Source: Nemertoderma westbladi (Eukaryota; Xenacoelomorpha; Nemertodermatida; Nemertodermatidae). From it: a stretch of DNA of 55,137 bases. Position numbers and translations under genes: made by a program. Positions 9,498 through 19,429 of this stretch are shown here, piece after piece; the first letter of the stretch is position 1, and each line of letters starts with the position of its first letter. The notes beneath the pieces were generated by a model. The model had not been told where the DNA came from. It saw nothing but the letters and a program-made list of their open reading frames with translations, and searched no databases. The stretch covers positions 1-55,137 of the forward strand of contig JAUCBJ010005603.1 of assembly GCA_032718475.1 (NCBI GenBank), given 5' to 3'.

Positions 9498-12390
9498 GTT
9501 TTAATTTTATAATTTTGAAATTCGAAGTTTTATTGCAAAGCTAAGTGTTATTTTATTCCACACAGGTTAGAAATTGCCAAAAACTTCTTGTAACTTCAAA
9601 TATTATGAACACCACCTAGCGGAAATTCATACACACGATATACACCCTTTATTTCTCAGTAATCCAGGTAGAGCTATCTCTTAGCTAGGATTAATGTACT
9701 TTATACTTTCAAATGAATCAGTGCTCTGCCTTACTTCTTTAAAGCTGAGTTCTATGCCGAACTTATAAAGTTTGAGACATCCCTAAATTTCATAAGACCA
9801 AATAAATCCAAGCAATAAATAATACACGCCTGAGGGATTTTATTAGACAAGCCCGCACACACGCTACAGACAGTGACGTTTGAATGCAATAAGAGTTTAT
9901 CATTCAATCCCTGTTATTCCCTGAAACAACAAGTGTGGATGAATTGTATACTCGGTACGCCTGAAATTAAACGATAATATGTTTAAAACTGATTTTGGCG
10001 TCAGGGGTCTGGGTTTTACCTGTAAATAAATGAGAAATTTTAAACAGCCACAGGGAATAAATCTGTCAAAGACAAATTGCTGTGGTAGATTTATGGCTGA
10101 AATATAACGACAGGTATAGCTGTACTGTATGTGTCGTCTTCCTTGTGAGGTTATTTGAAAGGTCGTTACGATAACACTATTTGTAACTAAGTGATGCGTA
10201 CTTAATTTAGGGCACGTGTTGTAACACTAAGTTACCAATTTAAATGACAATCAACTTGTCCTAATTTCAATTATCACAGAAATGTAGGGGATGAGACGTT
10301 CGATAGATTTAAAGATATTACTGTATGTTAAGTACCTCGCGAAATGTAACTGATAAAATAATAAATAGGTTTCGGTGTCCGTTTCACACGACGATGCGAA
10401 CTCGATCATGTAATCGTGCAACGGGAAAATATATAGTTATTAATTTGTCAGAAGTTAATTGCTCCACAGACACATACAGATTGCCTCGATTTATAAATCG
10501 CACGGATATACGGGGCCTTACTCCTTATATGGTATTACGCAGACTGCCAATTAATGAAATTCAAATAAACTATAGAAATTGATGGTTGCACGTATTTACT
10601 CAATGGCATTCGAATCTAGGTGTACCTATAATTCCTTGCATAGATCACGAATATCATACACACAATGTTCACAAATTTAAACGAAATACCAAATACGTTG
10701 TACCAAATATTAAATGTCACACCGCACTTACGTACTAAAGAAGAGTATCCGTTACTGTTGATGCCCCACTAGTTCATTCAAGCCGATTGCCTCGATTTAC
10801 AAGTCGCTCAGATAGACGAGGCCTTACTCCGTGCAAGTTTGTAGGTTTTACACACGAAGAGTAACAGGATACTTCAACCTTATCAATAAGGCGTCAACAA
10901 AGTAGTACTTGGCCCGTAATATAAAGTAAAACGATCAATCAGAAAACTACGTAGTTTCAGTCCTACACGTATTAATTCCAGTTTATTCACGAACAAAATC
11001 ACTAACGTAGGTAAGAACGTCCGAGCGTGCACTCTCATAGAACCTACCTTAAGCTAGTTGGTTGTTTGATGTTGCAAAGTACCGTACTTTATTTCATCAA
11101 AGTAACAAGAGAACGACTATTACTGTCGAGGCATTTAAGACAAGATTAATTTTACAGTTCTCAATGGTAATATAAAGTTCGATCGCGTAACCCAATTTCG
11201 AAGTTCAAACACCGCACTAGACCTAGTCAGTCGTAAAGTACTAATTGCCTCGGTGTACCCACGAATCCGTGGGAGCACTTATACAACGGATCGTTACTTT
11301 GATACAATAGGTGGGACGTAAAGTACAGTAGATATTGATGGCTGTAAACTGAAATTAGGGGGGGGATATGTTGTAATATACGTGTAGACAGTTCCGTTTC
11401 ACTACGTTGTATGCAAGTATTCGTAATTATGACTTATTATGAATTAATAATGAAACATTTGTGAAAGGTCTAGGTATAGGGTAAGTATACTTATTACTCG
11501 TACTATTGAATCGATATTGCTATACATTGATCTTAAATATATTTGTTATGAATGCTTGTGTTCGTGTTGGTAAATAATATTACAGTGTTGGATGTCATAC
11601 ACACTCAATACGTTTGAACCGTTGTCGCCTGTAGGGCAATACTCGAAGTTAGCAACTCACCTATTATGGTGGTAAATAAAACGAGATGTTTCCTTTAAAC
11701 AATGTTAATACATAATGAGCAACAACGATAATAACAGCAATAATAACAATAAATCAATGTTAACTATGTAAGTATGTAAGATAAGCATGTAAAAGTGTAA
11801 GTAAGTGAAAGTAAGTGAAAAGTAAGGTAATAGTCTAGACCTCTTAGATCTTATGAGGTCTATTTACGGGGTTTGAGGGTAATAATATGAAGGTTACGCC
11901 TACAAAATGAACTAAATCTAAACTATAAATACAATTGTCACAGAAGGACGGCCACTGGTAGTAGTAGCCAATGAGGACCCACAAACACGAAAGCAACACT
12001 ACTCGCTATCTGTAAGCTGAGTGCAGACTTTCTGAGCCGACCAATAGGAGAAATAGGCAGACTAAATACAAATATAAGATTTACCAGCACGAATAAGTAG
12101 TGGGGGTAGCCGTGTATCTGAATAGCTATATTGCTGTACACAACACATATTATACAGTAACACTAGCGTTACATAGATTTTGGGGCTTGTGGAGCTGCAT
12201 CAAAATCTTTTGGTGAAGGTTTACTACCGGTACAGTGCTGATAGATGATTTATTGTTTGAGAGACAAGCCAGCAAGCAGATTATTATATTTTTAGTATTG
12301 TCTGACAGCTGACCCTTTTTCTTGTTGCTTTAGCTGACTGCCGGATGCAGTCAGCATTATGTTCGACTGAAGGCTGACTGTTGGATACAG
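9498..12390. other. Non-coding region upstream of element 1, likely leader and 5' LTR
   Basis: About 2.9 kb without a believable gene; short ORFs here show no family features. It lies on the 5' side of the minus-strand polyprotein and so should contain its leader and 5' LTR, but I could not define LTR ends or a primer-binding site. It holds a diverged direct repeat of about 46 bp (10484-10530 and 10786-10832, both containing GATTGCCTCGATTTA), and a GTAAGTGAAA-type short tandem repeat at about 11790-11826. Confidence 0.45.
10484..10832. repeat. Pair of about 46-bp direct repeats, 300 bp apart
   Basis: Two diverged copies share GATTGCCTCGATTTA and end in GGCCTTACTCC. A weaker third trace (ATTGCCTCGG) occurs near 11245. 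Their position upstream of the polyprotein start suggests that they belong to the leader or LTR of element 1. Confidence 0.55.
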
Positions 12391-12394
12391 TCAG
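12335..12394. repeat. Two tandem hairpins with GCTGACTG/CAGTCAGC arms
   Basis: Two successive inverted repeats with identical 8-bp arms GCTGACTG and CAGTCAGC, each with a 7-nt loop (CCGGATG in the first, TTGGATA in the second), about 20 bp apart. They lie at and just past the 3' end of the minus-strand acidic ORF, where a terminator or processing signal would be plausible, but no function is shown. Confidence 0.6.
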
Positions 12395-13296
12395 CACTTA
12401 TATATTTGGTGTGCGTATATTCCGCACATATATGGTTTGATTTTCCTGCCTTTCTTCATTGGATTGGGGGCTTCAATATAAGTCTCTGTAGGCGGCTCAA
12501 CATCTGCAGAATCCTCACTCTCGCTACTTGGATAATAGTTTAGATCACTACTCGGATCTTGGGGTGCACTTCCTAACTCACAATCCTGTGGTTGATAGCA
12601 GAAACCTGTATTAAATATGCTACCATCTGTACCTGGATCTAGTGATGCTCGTAAATCATGTTCTCCATCTTCGCCAATCTCACCTACAGCACGCACAACC
12701 CCAAGGTCTAAATATTGTAATCCACCCCATTGATCTATATCTTGAAAACCTCCCAATAAATCATCATCCTGAAATCGACAGAATTGCAAATCCACGTCGT
12801 GGAATGCATCTGATTTCCCCGCATCAACTTCAGTATCCTGCTGTACTTCAAACTGTATTTCCTGGGCTTCTCCCAAGATTATATCCTGAAGCCCACTCCA
12901 CAAGTTGACATCATGTGGGCCAAGAACATTATCACTGTCGCTGGAGATATCTAGGACACATAACATAGGATCCAGATCTGTTGTGATCTCTTCATCCTGT
13001 GCAGCCACAGAAAGTCTTTCTGTGGCTGCATTGACGAAATTACCGTTTGGGGGTCTATATGCAGTGCTACAGTATGTATGATCTGACAGAAGCACTACAG
13101 AATCTATAGAGCACCCAGCTTTACTTTTCTTCTTTTCGTGTTGTTTGGCGCTGTAACAGTAGGAGTCCACTCTACATTTCCTCAGCCTCTTTGGGTAAGT
13201 CTTTCTTGACGACATCGCGGATGTGAAATGAAAATGCCTAAATGCAGTATAGTAGTATCTGCAGTATGGCGATTCTGCATACAGCACACCATGCAC
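12391..13296 (-). CDS. Orphan acidic hypothetical protein, possibly single-exon
   Basis: An open frame of 301 codons. I do not recognise a family. The second Met at 13215 gives a more protein-like N-terminus (MSSRKTYPKR), basic with Lys/Arg clusters. The middle is strongly Asp/Glu-rich and contains imperfect internal repeats of the type LWSGLQDI, LLGGFQDI, QWGGLQYL (roughly residues 130-200 from 13296). A Ser/Glu/Asp run and a basic Lys/Arg patch follow near the C-terminus. A TATTTAAAG box lies only about 10 bp upstream of the first ATG (13306-13314), which favours 13215 as the real start. A 31-bp palindrome lies inside the frame. It could be a domesticated or transposon-encoded accessory protein; no function is inferred. 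Confidence 0.5.
   Translation of the reverse strand: MHGVLYAESPYCRYYYTAFRHFHFTSAMSSRKTYPKRLRKCRVDSYCYSAKQHEKKKSKAGCSIDSVVLLSDHTYCSTAYRPPNGNFVNAATERLSVAAQDEEITTDLDPMLCVLDISSDSDNVLGPHDVNLWSGLQDIILGEAQEIQFEVQQDTEVDAGKSDAFHDVDLQFCRFQDDDLLGGFQDIDQWGGLQYLDLGVVRAVGEIGEDGEHDLRASLDPGTDGSIFNTGFCYQPQDCELGSAPQDPSSDLNYYPSSESEDSADVEPPTETYIEAPNPMKKGRKIKPYMCGIYAHQIYKC
13000..13030. repeat. 31-bp near-perfect palindrome inside the acidic ORF
   Basis: Left arm TGCAGCCACAGAAAG (13000-13014), spacer T, right arm CTTTCTGTGGCTGCA (13016-13030); the 15-bp arms are perfectly complementary. It would fold into a strong hairpin in DNA or RNA and is translated as part of the frame. Confidence 0.85.
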
Positions 13297-13305
13297 GTAA
13301 CACTA

Positions 13306-13314
13306 CTTTAAATA
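13306..13314 (-). promoter_or_regulatory. TATA-like box for the acidic ORF
   Basis: Read on the minus strand as TATTTAAAG in a GC-richer context. Transcription would start about 25-30 bp downstream, past the first ATG at 13296 but before the ATG at 13215. A single motif by eye, so only suggestive. Confidence 0.35.
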
Positions 13315-13403
13315 CCCCTCATTGTTTTTGAAAGGCTTTCCTATGAATAATACTATTGGATTGGTTGTTAGGAGTGGATACTATGTAATGTCTATGGTAG
13401 ATG

Positions 13404-13605
13404 AGAGTTAGGGCGTTATGAAAAAATATTGGCTGCCATTCGAACAGTCTAAATTGCGGAGTTAGGGCGTTATGCAAAGCTTAATATCTCGAGAATGGCT
13501 AATGCTATGGCTTTGAAAGTGCGATTTTCTGAAAGCACGTATGCGAATTACTTAGAATCGTCGATTTTCTCAAAACATGATTTTGTGAGTTAGGGCCTTA
13601 TGTTT
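13404..13605. repeat. Three spaced copies of GAGTTAGGGCGTTATG
   Basis: Copies occur at about 13407, 13459 and 13587 (the last with GGGCCTTATG), each followed by different AT-rich sequence. They sit exactly where the LINE endonuclease fragment breaks off. They could be a degenerate satellite or the end of another element. Confidence 0.6.
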
Positions 13606-13614
13606 TAATAGGGA

Positions 13615-14215
13615 CGATATAGAGTTGAATCCTTGGATTGGTCCGGAGCATAGCAAGACAACACAATGATTGGTGTCTCGCAGTTTTACACCTCGGCAAT
13701 GACCCCAATAATATTGTATCCGCTGTTTACCTGCGACCAAGTCTTTATAGTTTCCTTCCTGAATAAAAGGGCGATGCCACCAGCCCCACGTTTACAGTTT
13801 GGGTTCCCCATTAGGTGGCTGACGGCGTATATGCAATGGAAATTCGGGTTGTGAATCTGGAGTCTAGTCTGGCATTCCAAATCATCGAGCCAGTGTTCCT
13901 GCAGTCCAAGAAAATCGCAGTCATCAAGTAGTTTGTCAATATATTCTGTGTTTCTGTTTGTATTAAATGTGCCACATCTTACTGCGTTTAGCTTTCTGCC
14001 ATCCCAAGTACTATGTGTGTCAAACCCCACACCGGTTGGCTTGGTCCCTGTTACGATTGGCAAAGTACATGGGTTGTCCTGTGTAGTCTCATTCCATTCT
14101 CGCGTTTTCTTGTCTGTTGGAATCCCATTGCCACTGGCTGTGTCTGTAGTTATCGCGGTTACTACCATGGTGGTAAAGCTGTTCCAGGGGCTGTGGGTTA
14201 TACAGCCAGTCACAA
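13615..14215 (-). pseudogene. LINE ORF2 fragment: EEP (apurinic-type) endonuclease N-terminal part
   Basis: Minus-strand translation shows the start of an exonuclease-endonuclease-phosphatase domain, with NTNRN, then LGLQEHWL holding the catalytic Glu, then a KRGAGGIALLF strand. A stop at 13686 is followed in the same frame by a recognisable continuation (LSCYAPDQ) to about 13620. The rest of the endonuclease and all of the reverse transcriptase are missing; the sequence passes into the GAGTTAGGG repeats. It follows the ORF1-like part in the same orientation, so this is one decayed LINE. Confidence 0.75.
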
Positions 14216-15260
14216 CAGTTTATCCCTATTGGCCAGAATCCCACTTTCTTCATTCTTTCAGAATCGTTTTTATTAATGGTTATACGAATGTTAATTGTAT
14301 CTTGGTTGATCCTTGTTATGGAGCATTGTACTGAGATTTTAAATTGATTTAAGTATTCTATAACAAAGTCCTCTGTATTTTTCCGGGATATTCCATTGAC
14401 AAAGACAGCATGGAAGTTTCCCCAGTCAGAGCACTGTAGCTCTGGCTCTGCCGATTGTTTTCCCTCAGTCAATGACTTGTTAGAGTTTATAGGGCCCTGT
14501 CTGGGAAGAAGGTTTCATTGGAGGGGTTTGCTATTGGTATGATGTTCTGTGGACGTTTGTACTTTAAGTACATACGGTAATCTGTTCTTTTTGTAAGATA
14601 CTGTAGTCCAGCCATTATCATTGGTTATTGTCGCCACTGCAGTAAACTCTGATTCTCTGGTTTTGGAAATGTAGTTTTTGTCAGCTGTTACATTCACCTT
14701 TGGTGAAGCTGCAAGAGACTATATTGAGTCGATGATAATGTATTCTTCCTTCGTCTTTTCTGTATCAGTTAAAATTGTGGAAGTAGGGATAATTGTAGTT
14801 CTGATGACCTCGCATTGCGGCTGAGGTTCTAGAATAGTTATTTGCTGAATCACACGTAATTATTGGAGTTGTGTTTCCAAAATAATGCGTTGGTGTCATT
14901 CGATGCTGAGTTCGTCATTAACAGTTCCCAGACGCTCCTTATGTTTATTATTGTCATTCTCAACTAGGCACATTCGAGCTTGTAGAGCAGATACAGTGGC
15001 AATTAAGTCATTTTTAAGACCTTCTAACATAATTGCGTGGTCGTTAGGGGAGTTCGCCTGTCGTAGGCGTTTGCGGCATGGTTCAGTTAATAGTCAATTC
15101 GATTGGCATCGCAACAGTTTCAGAATATCTGTTGCCATTCACGGTTGCAGCTGGAGGGAAGCCTGTTGGATGGGGGATGTTAATTTTATAACTGATTTAA
15201 ACAGAGTGTCGCAAATTTTAGTCATTTGATCCAAAGTATACTTTTTGGAAATCATCTTTA
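14180..15260 (-). pseudogene. LINE ORF1-like remnant: coiled coil plus RRM-like segment
   Basis: The minus-strand frames between the protease ORF and the endonuclease give a Leu/Glu-rich coiled coil around 14900-15010 and a basic linker (VSYKKNRLPYV). A segment with VFVNGISRKNTEDFVIEYL and ending near GFWPIGINCCDW resembles the nucleic-acid-binding part of LINE ORF1 proteins. Several stops and at least one frameshift break it. The order protease, coiled coil, ORF1 core, endonuclease argues that all belong to one element. Confidence 0.55.
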
Positions 15261-15280
15261 AAGCATCTTTTCTAGGGAAT

Positions 15281-16513
15281 TTAGCGATGTTGTGTAGTTA
15301 ATATGACAGTTTGTTGCGGGTCTGATTTTAAGGTTGTAGCTGGCGTTTTGGTTGGATTAGATTCGTAGGGAGTACAGGTAAAATCAATGTCAACCTCGAT
15401 GTTGTCAGTTAATTTGAAGCTGGTGAAGCAGCTACGCAGCCAGCTGCAGAATTTTACGGAATCGTAATGGATGGGTGGAATCTGTGTCTTGTTTTGGGCC
15501 ACCGTCAAGGCATATAGACAACTGTAAACACCACAGTCGTAACCATTCAATTGTTTCGAAAACGAGGTGTTCTTTGTCCTTAGGGTCCACCGAGTTAGAT
15601 TCGGTTTATTGGCTGGTGTTGTAAATCTATCGATTGTATTGATAGTATCAACGAGCGCAAAAGTAACTTTCGATGGAGCGGATGGATGGAGGGAGTCTAG
15701 AGAATAAACAGTTCTCTCCACAGTGCCAGCCACATGCAGTGTAAAATGCCCATCCCAGCAATCCGGAAGGAATAGGTGCGTCGGGGCTACAGGTTGGTAG
15801 CGGCCTAGGTAATGAGGTGCCACATATTTAACTGCAACTAGTTGGTCGCAGTTGGGCAGTCGCAGTTGCATTGCCATTTAGGTAGGAATCGGCGCAGTGT
15901 GAGGAAAATGTTGTTGGATTAGGCCCATGAATCCATTAACTACGGTGTCGCTTATCAACTGCCCCGGTTGGAGTGTTTCAGCATTGGGCAGTGGTATAGT
16001 GTTGGCTGGGTGGTTCGTAGACAGTTCTCGAATAAAAGTTTGAATTTGAAGTGTTTGTTCTGTGGGATACAGTTTCGTGGTTGCGATCGGATAGAACATG
16101 CAGCTATCGTGCTCTCCTGTGACTCCGCTTCTTTCTTTTCGAATGGTTTTCTGCTCGATGTTCATCGGACATTTGACACTGTTCTCGAGCAACTGTGGGG
16201 TTGGATCGGAATTGTTGAACGGCAAGTCATCGGCATTGTCAGTGGTTACCGAGTTCTCCAAGTTCACTGAGTTCAAGTTGATTTCTCCAACGATAATTCA
16301 ATCTTCCGCTCCAGTTTTGAGTTTAATGTTTCCATTCCTCTTTGAGGCCATGGGTGCAAGTGGCTTTGTACGTTCCAGCCCGAGTGATTCTCTCCTTTTC
16401 ATGCGTCTAGCGTATGATTGTCGAGTTAGCTGGAGAGGGGAACTAGACGATGACAAATCCTTTGTAGTCTTCGATTCCGGTTTCGTGGCTTTTGGTATAA
16501 CCATCGTCGACAA
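15281..16513 (-). pseudogene. Ulp1/C48-type cysteine protease ORF of the LINE, broken by two stops
   Basis: One continuous minus-strand frame of about 411 codons is interrupted by TGA at 16300-16298 and TAA at 15880-15878. The N-terminus is basic and Ser-rich. The C-terminal part matches the Ulp1 (SUMO-protease) layout: an ISDTVVNGFM-like first helix, a His in GHFTLHV, an Asp in YSLDSL, then Gln and Cys in KQLNGYDCGVYSC, so the H-D-Q-C set is visible. In living elements such a protease could process the element's own protein or strip SUMO/ubiquitin-like modifiers; that is inference. Its place directly upstream of LINE ORF1 and endonuclease remnants suggests that it was part of ORF1 rather than a host gene. 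Confidence 0.72.
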
Positions 16514-16811
16514 CTCTGTTTTAAAAGGTGTTCTTCTGATCCTGTTTGTTTAGAAGATAGTTTCGCGATCGTCGTTCGGGAAGACAAGTTGATGGAGGGG
16601 GTAAAGGCTTGAAAGGCAACCCTGAAAACCGGCGCCAATACAAATTACCGTACTTAAAATATAGCTGTCTCATTTTCTCTTTGAAATATTTAAGCCGTAT
16701 TCATTACTCAACTCTGAAGCTCCTCAATAGCCACAGTCAATAGTACAGTAACAGCCAATAATCTTTTTGTTTTTATAAATTACTCATGATATCTCATTGG
16801 CTTAATTTTAG

Positions 16812-16961
16812 GTGATTCTAATTTTCGAGATTTTCCAACTGATATGTGTCTATTTGATTGGCAAGGATACAGGATTGGTCATGTTGGATGGGATGTGGGA
16901 TTTTTATTGTTCACAAGTATTGATTCAGAAGAGTATTTACAGTTTCTAATTTATGGACAAC
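16812..16961 (+). CDS. Internal exon of a CHK/APH-type kinase-like host gene
   Basis: A 150-bp open segment is bounded by an acceptor (CTTAATTTTAG) and a strong donor (C followed by GTAAGT). It enters in phase 2 and leaves with one base. Its translation includes PTDMCLFDWQ, then GHVGWDVGFLLF, which fits the metal-binding DxQ strand and following helix of aminoglycoside-phosphotransferase/CHK (ecdysteroid-kinase-like) enzymes. The catalytic HGD loop would lie in an upstream exon that I could not find. The next exon, 1957 bp downstream, has exactly the complementary phase and continues the family pattern. It could still be an isolated gene fragment, but the intact splice sites argue against old decay. 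Confidence 0.62.
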
Positions 16962-17068
16962 GTAAGTAGGCCTACATAATCTACTGGTACTAAGGAATGA
17001 TAAGAATATTATATATATCTAATAAGCAATCATGTGATGCTAATTCCTAATTTAACCATGTTAAACCC

Positions 17069-17088
17069 GGGGGGGGGGGGGGGGGGGG
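17069..17088 (+). repeat. Poly(G) tract, 20 nt
   Basis: Twenty consecutive G just inside the left end of the foldback element. Confidence 0.95.
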
Positions 17089-18850
17089 TGGGTGCTCAAT
17101 AATAACCACCCCATGTGTTTTTGTTATAGCTCTGAGACAAACACAGTTGGGAATCTGAAATTTTATGAATTTTAGTGAAAATCTATTGTCTTCCTAATAG
17201 TGAGAACGGTTTTTAAAAATATTGCGAATTTTCGAGTTATAATGTTCGCGGCGGAACCTCTGAATGGCAGAATGGATACTGAATAACAAATTGAGTCTGT
17301 CTGTCTGTCTGTGTTCTGTAGAACGATTGTCTACGCCGCTAGACAACGTTTTATTTGGTTGTAACGGATCAATCTGAGTAAATAAATATCTCTCTGATAA
17401 TAATGCTATGTATTTATCTAAGGCTGTAGATGTCTAGGAAAGTTCTGAAAGCAGGAAAGGGCTGACTTTGAATGGGTACCACCGTATGTCTGAATGTAGG
17501 GAAAAATCAATAACCAAATTTGTGGGATTGTTGAATGCTGAAGCAGAACACAGAATGAATCCAACCATAAAGGTCTGGTAGTGAAGACTGTTATATGGTC
17601 CGAATCTGTATGCTGATTGGTTACTCTATCTATACACAGTATATTATTTTGAAATGGAATTTCGCCGATGACATTATAGCACCATTTGCAATTAGTGGGA
17701 ATTCATATAAGATAAGCTAGACTTTCATACTTGTTTTTTTCAGCGATTGCCAAATTTGGTGCAAGCACCAAATTTTGAAATATCTCAATTTTGTAAATTG
17801 ATTGCTTGAATCTGTTTTTGCGCAATAGCGGTTTTTTGGGGTTCTGGTTTCGATGGAATAATACGAATTGCACCAGGCATATCAAAGTTGTTTTTTACGG
17901 TGATGTGTGCAAAATTTGGTGCCAGCACGAGATTTTGAAAAATCCATTCAATAGTTCAATTTATTTTGTACTCATATTACTTATTCGCCACTTAATTCTT
18001 CCATTTTAGTGGGTTGGTTCTGAATTCAATGGAATAAAGTTTGGAAGTGGGTGCTAGCACCAAATTTTGAAACCCATCAAATATATCAAATCGTTGTGCC
18101 ACCTTGTTTCTTGCGTTAAGTGTTTGTGAGGGTTCTGAATTCAATGGAATAAGTACAAATTGCATAAGAGTTCTTTAAACCTGTATTTTAAACAGGCGGT
18201 GGGTGAAACCTCACCGCCCTAACAAACCCGTATAATGGAAGAAAAAAGGAGACACAATCAATTGATATTTTTGGTTCGATTCAAAATTTGGTGCTAGCAC
18301 TAAACATTGCACCAACTTTTGAAAAATACAAGTTTGAGATGTCTAGTTAGATAATTATTTATTCCATTGAATTCAGAACCGATATACGTTGTCACAATCA
18401 ACTGAACAATGGAATGAATTGAATGGTATTCATACATAGTAACATATTCCATCGAAACCAAAACCCCAATTGCGCAAAAAATAGGTTCAAACAATCTATT
18501 TACAAAATTGACATATTTCAAATTTTGTTGTTGGCACCAAAATTTGGAAAAAACCACCGAAAAAAAACAAGTTTGAAATTTTCAGCACATTTTATATGAA
18601 ATCCACCTAATTGCTAACACCAAAATAACTTATCTACATCAAAAATAGAGATGTTACAAATCATATTTCATGAAATGTATTTTTCAAAAAAAGTGCCAAA
18701 AGTAGTGTTGAAAATTGTGCTATAACTCGAAAACTTCCCCATATTTTTGAAGACCGTTTTCACTATTCGGAACACAACAGATTTTTAGGAAATGTCATAA
18801 AATTTCAGATTCCCAACTGCGTTTGTTTCAGAGTTAAAATAAAAAACAAT

Positions 18851-18868
18851 GGGGGGGGGGGGGGGGGG
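18851..18868 (+). repeat. Poly(G) tract, 18 nt
   Basis: Eighteen G near the right end of the foldback element. It is on the same strand as the left tract rather than inverted. Confidence 0.95.
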
Positions 18869-18918
18869 TCAAATTGACCTCCCATGGTTTAATAAGGTTA
18901 AGCTACTTACTTTTTTAG

Positions 18919-19052
18919 GATTGTGGTTGGAGAGGTTAATGTACTACAGAAGATTGTTGGGAGTACCAGGTATATTAACGCCTCAGACAACCTATGAGAC
19001 TGACCAATGGAAGGAGACGATGCTACTAGCCGCCACTTTCATTGGAATTTAA
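18919..19052 (+). CDS. 3'-terminal exon of the kinase-like host gene
   Basis: After the acceptor TTACTTTTTTAG the frame set by the previous exon (one carried base) stays open for 43 codons to a TAA at 19050-19052. It contains LWLERLMYYRRLLGVPG and a C-terminal Trp/Glu-containing helix. In the CHK/APH family the same place after the DxQ motif has a helix with Leu/Tyr spacing before a short glycine turn. A possible ATTAAA poly(A) signal lies near 19140. Phase agreement with the exon at 16812-16961 is the best support. Confidence 0.58.
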
Positions 19053-19240
19053 ATAGTGAGAAACACTTCTACAGAAAGTGATATCGCCAAGGAAACCCTG
19101 AAAAGAGTCGTTAACCTTTACAAAAACAGAATTATGTTATTAAACATTAATTAGTTGGTTTAATTGGCATTAGTTGTTAGAGAATTGAGAATTTTAAAAT
19201 CTAACTCTTGTGTTACGATTGTAATATGCATATTGGTGGC

Positions 19241-19418
19241 TGGTTGCGAGAAAAGGGACCTCGGACCACATGGTCGACTTTGCGTTTTTAGGCCTATTAG
19301 ATGTAGAATTTTCTGGGCTATCCGAATATCGAACTAGTTTTTTCATATCGTTTTTTGTTAAAAAGTTATGAGTGTTCAAACAAAAAATTAAAAACGCAGG
19401 TCCCTTTTCTCGCAACCA
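19241..19418. mobile_element. MITE with perfect 21-bp terminal inverted repeats
   Basis: The left end reads T followed by GGTTGCGAGAAAAGGGACCT (19241-19261) and the right end is its exact complement (19398-19418). The 178-bp element has no ORF of note. A second copy of one end is at 27197-27217, showing that it is repetitive. No clear target duplication was seen. Confidence 0.75.
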
Positions 19419-19429
19419 ATGTTAATTTT

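Larger units (their letters stand above)
17056..18897. mobile_element. Foldback / non-autonomous piggyBac-like element with TTAA flanks
   Basis: TTAA occurs immediately outside both ends (17052-17055 and 18898-18901). The ends are inverted copies: left CCATGTTAAACC, right (complement) CCTTATTAAACC. The match extends about 170 bp inward, sharing CAGTTGGGAATCTGAAATTT and GTTATA..CGAG-type stretches. The interior is also roughly mirror-symmetric, for example TTTCGATGGAATA at about 17850 against its complement near 18440. It contains repeated TTTGGTGCTAGCACCAAA-type palindromes (about 17755, 17910, 18045, 18285, 18530). TTAA duplication and CCYT-type ends suggest piggyBac-like mobilisation. There is no transposase ORF. 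Confidence 0.68.
16962..18918 (+). other. Intron of the kinase-like gene, occupied by a foldback element
   Basis: It begins with GTAAGT and ends with TTACTTTTTTAG. Only about 90 bp at the 5' side and 20 bp at the 3' side are not part of the foldback element at 17056-18897, so the intron is almost wholly transposon. Confidence 0.55.

Noticed and set aside
10325-10582. 85-codon plus-strand ORF upstream of element 1
   Set aside because: It lies in AT-rich leader/LTR-like sequence, overlaps one of the direct repeats and has no family feature; likely chance.
11938-12141. 67-codon minus-strand hydrophobic ORF
   Set aside because: It looks like two membrane segments, but hydrophobic translations are common from AT-rich DNA and nothing else supports it.
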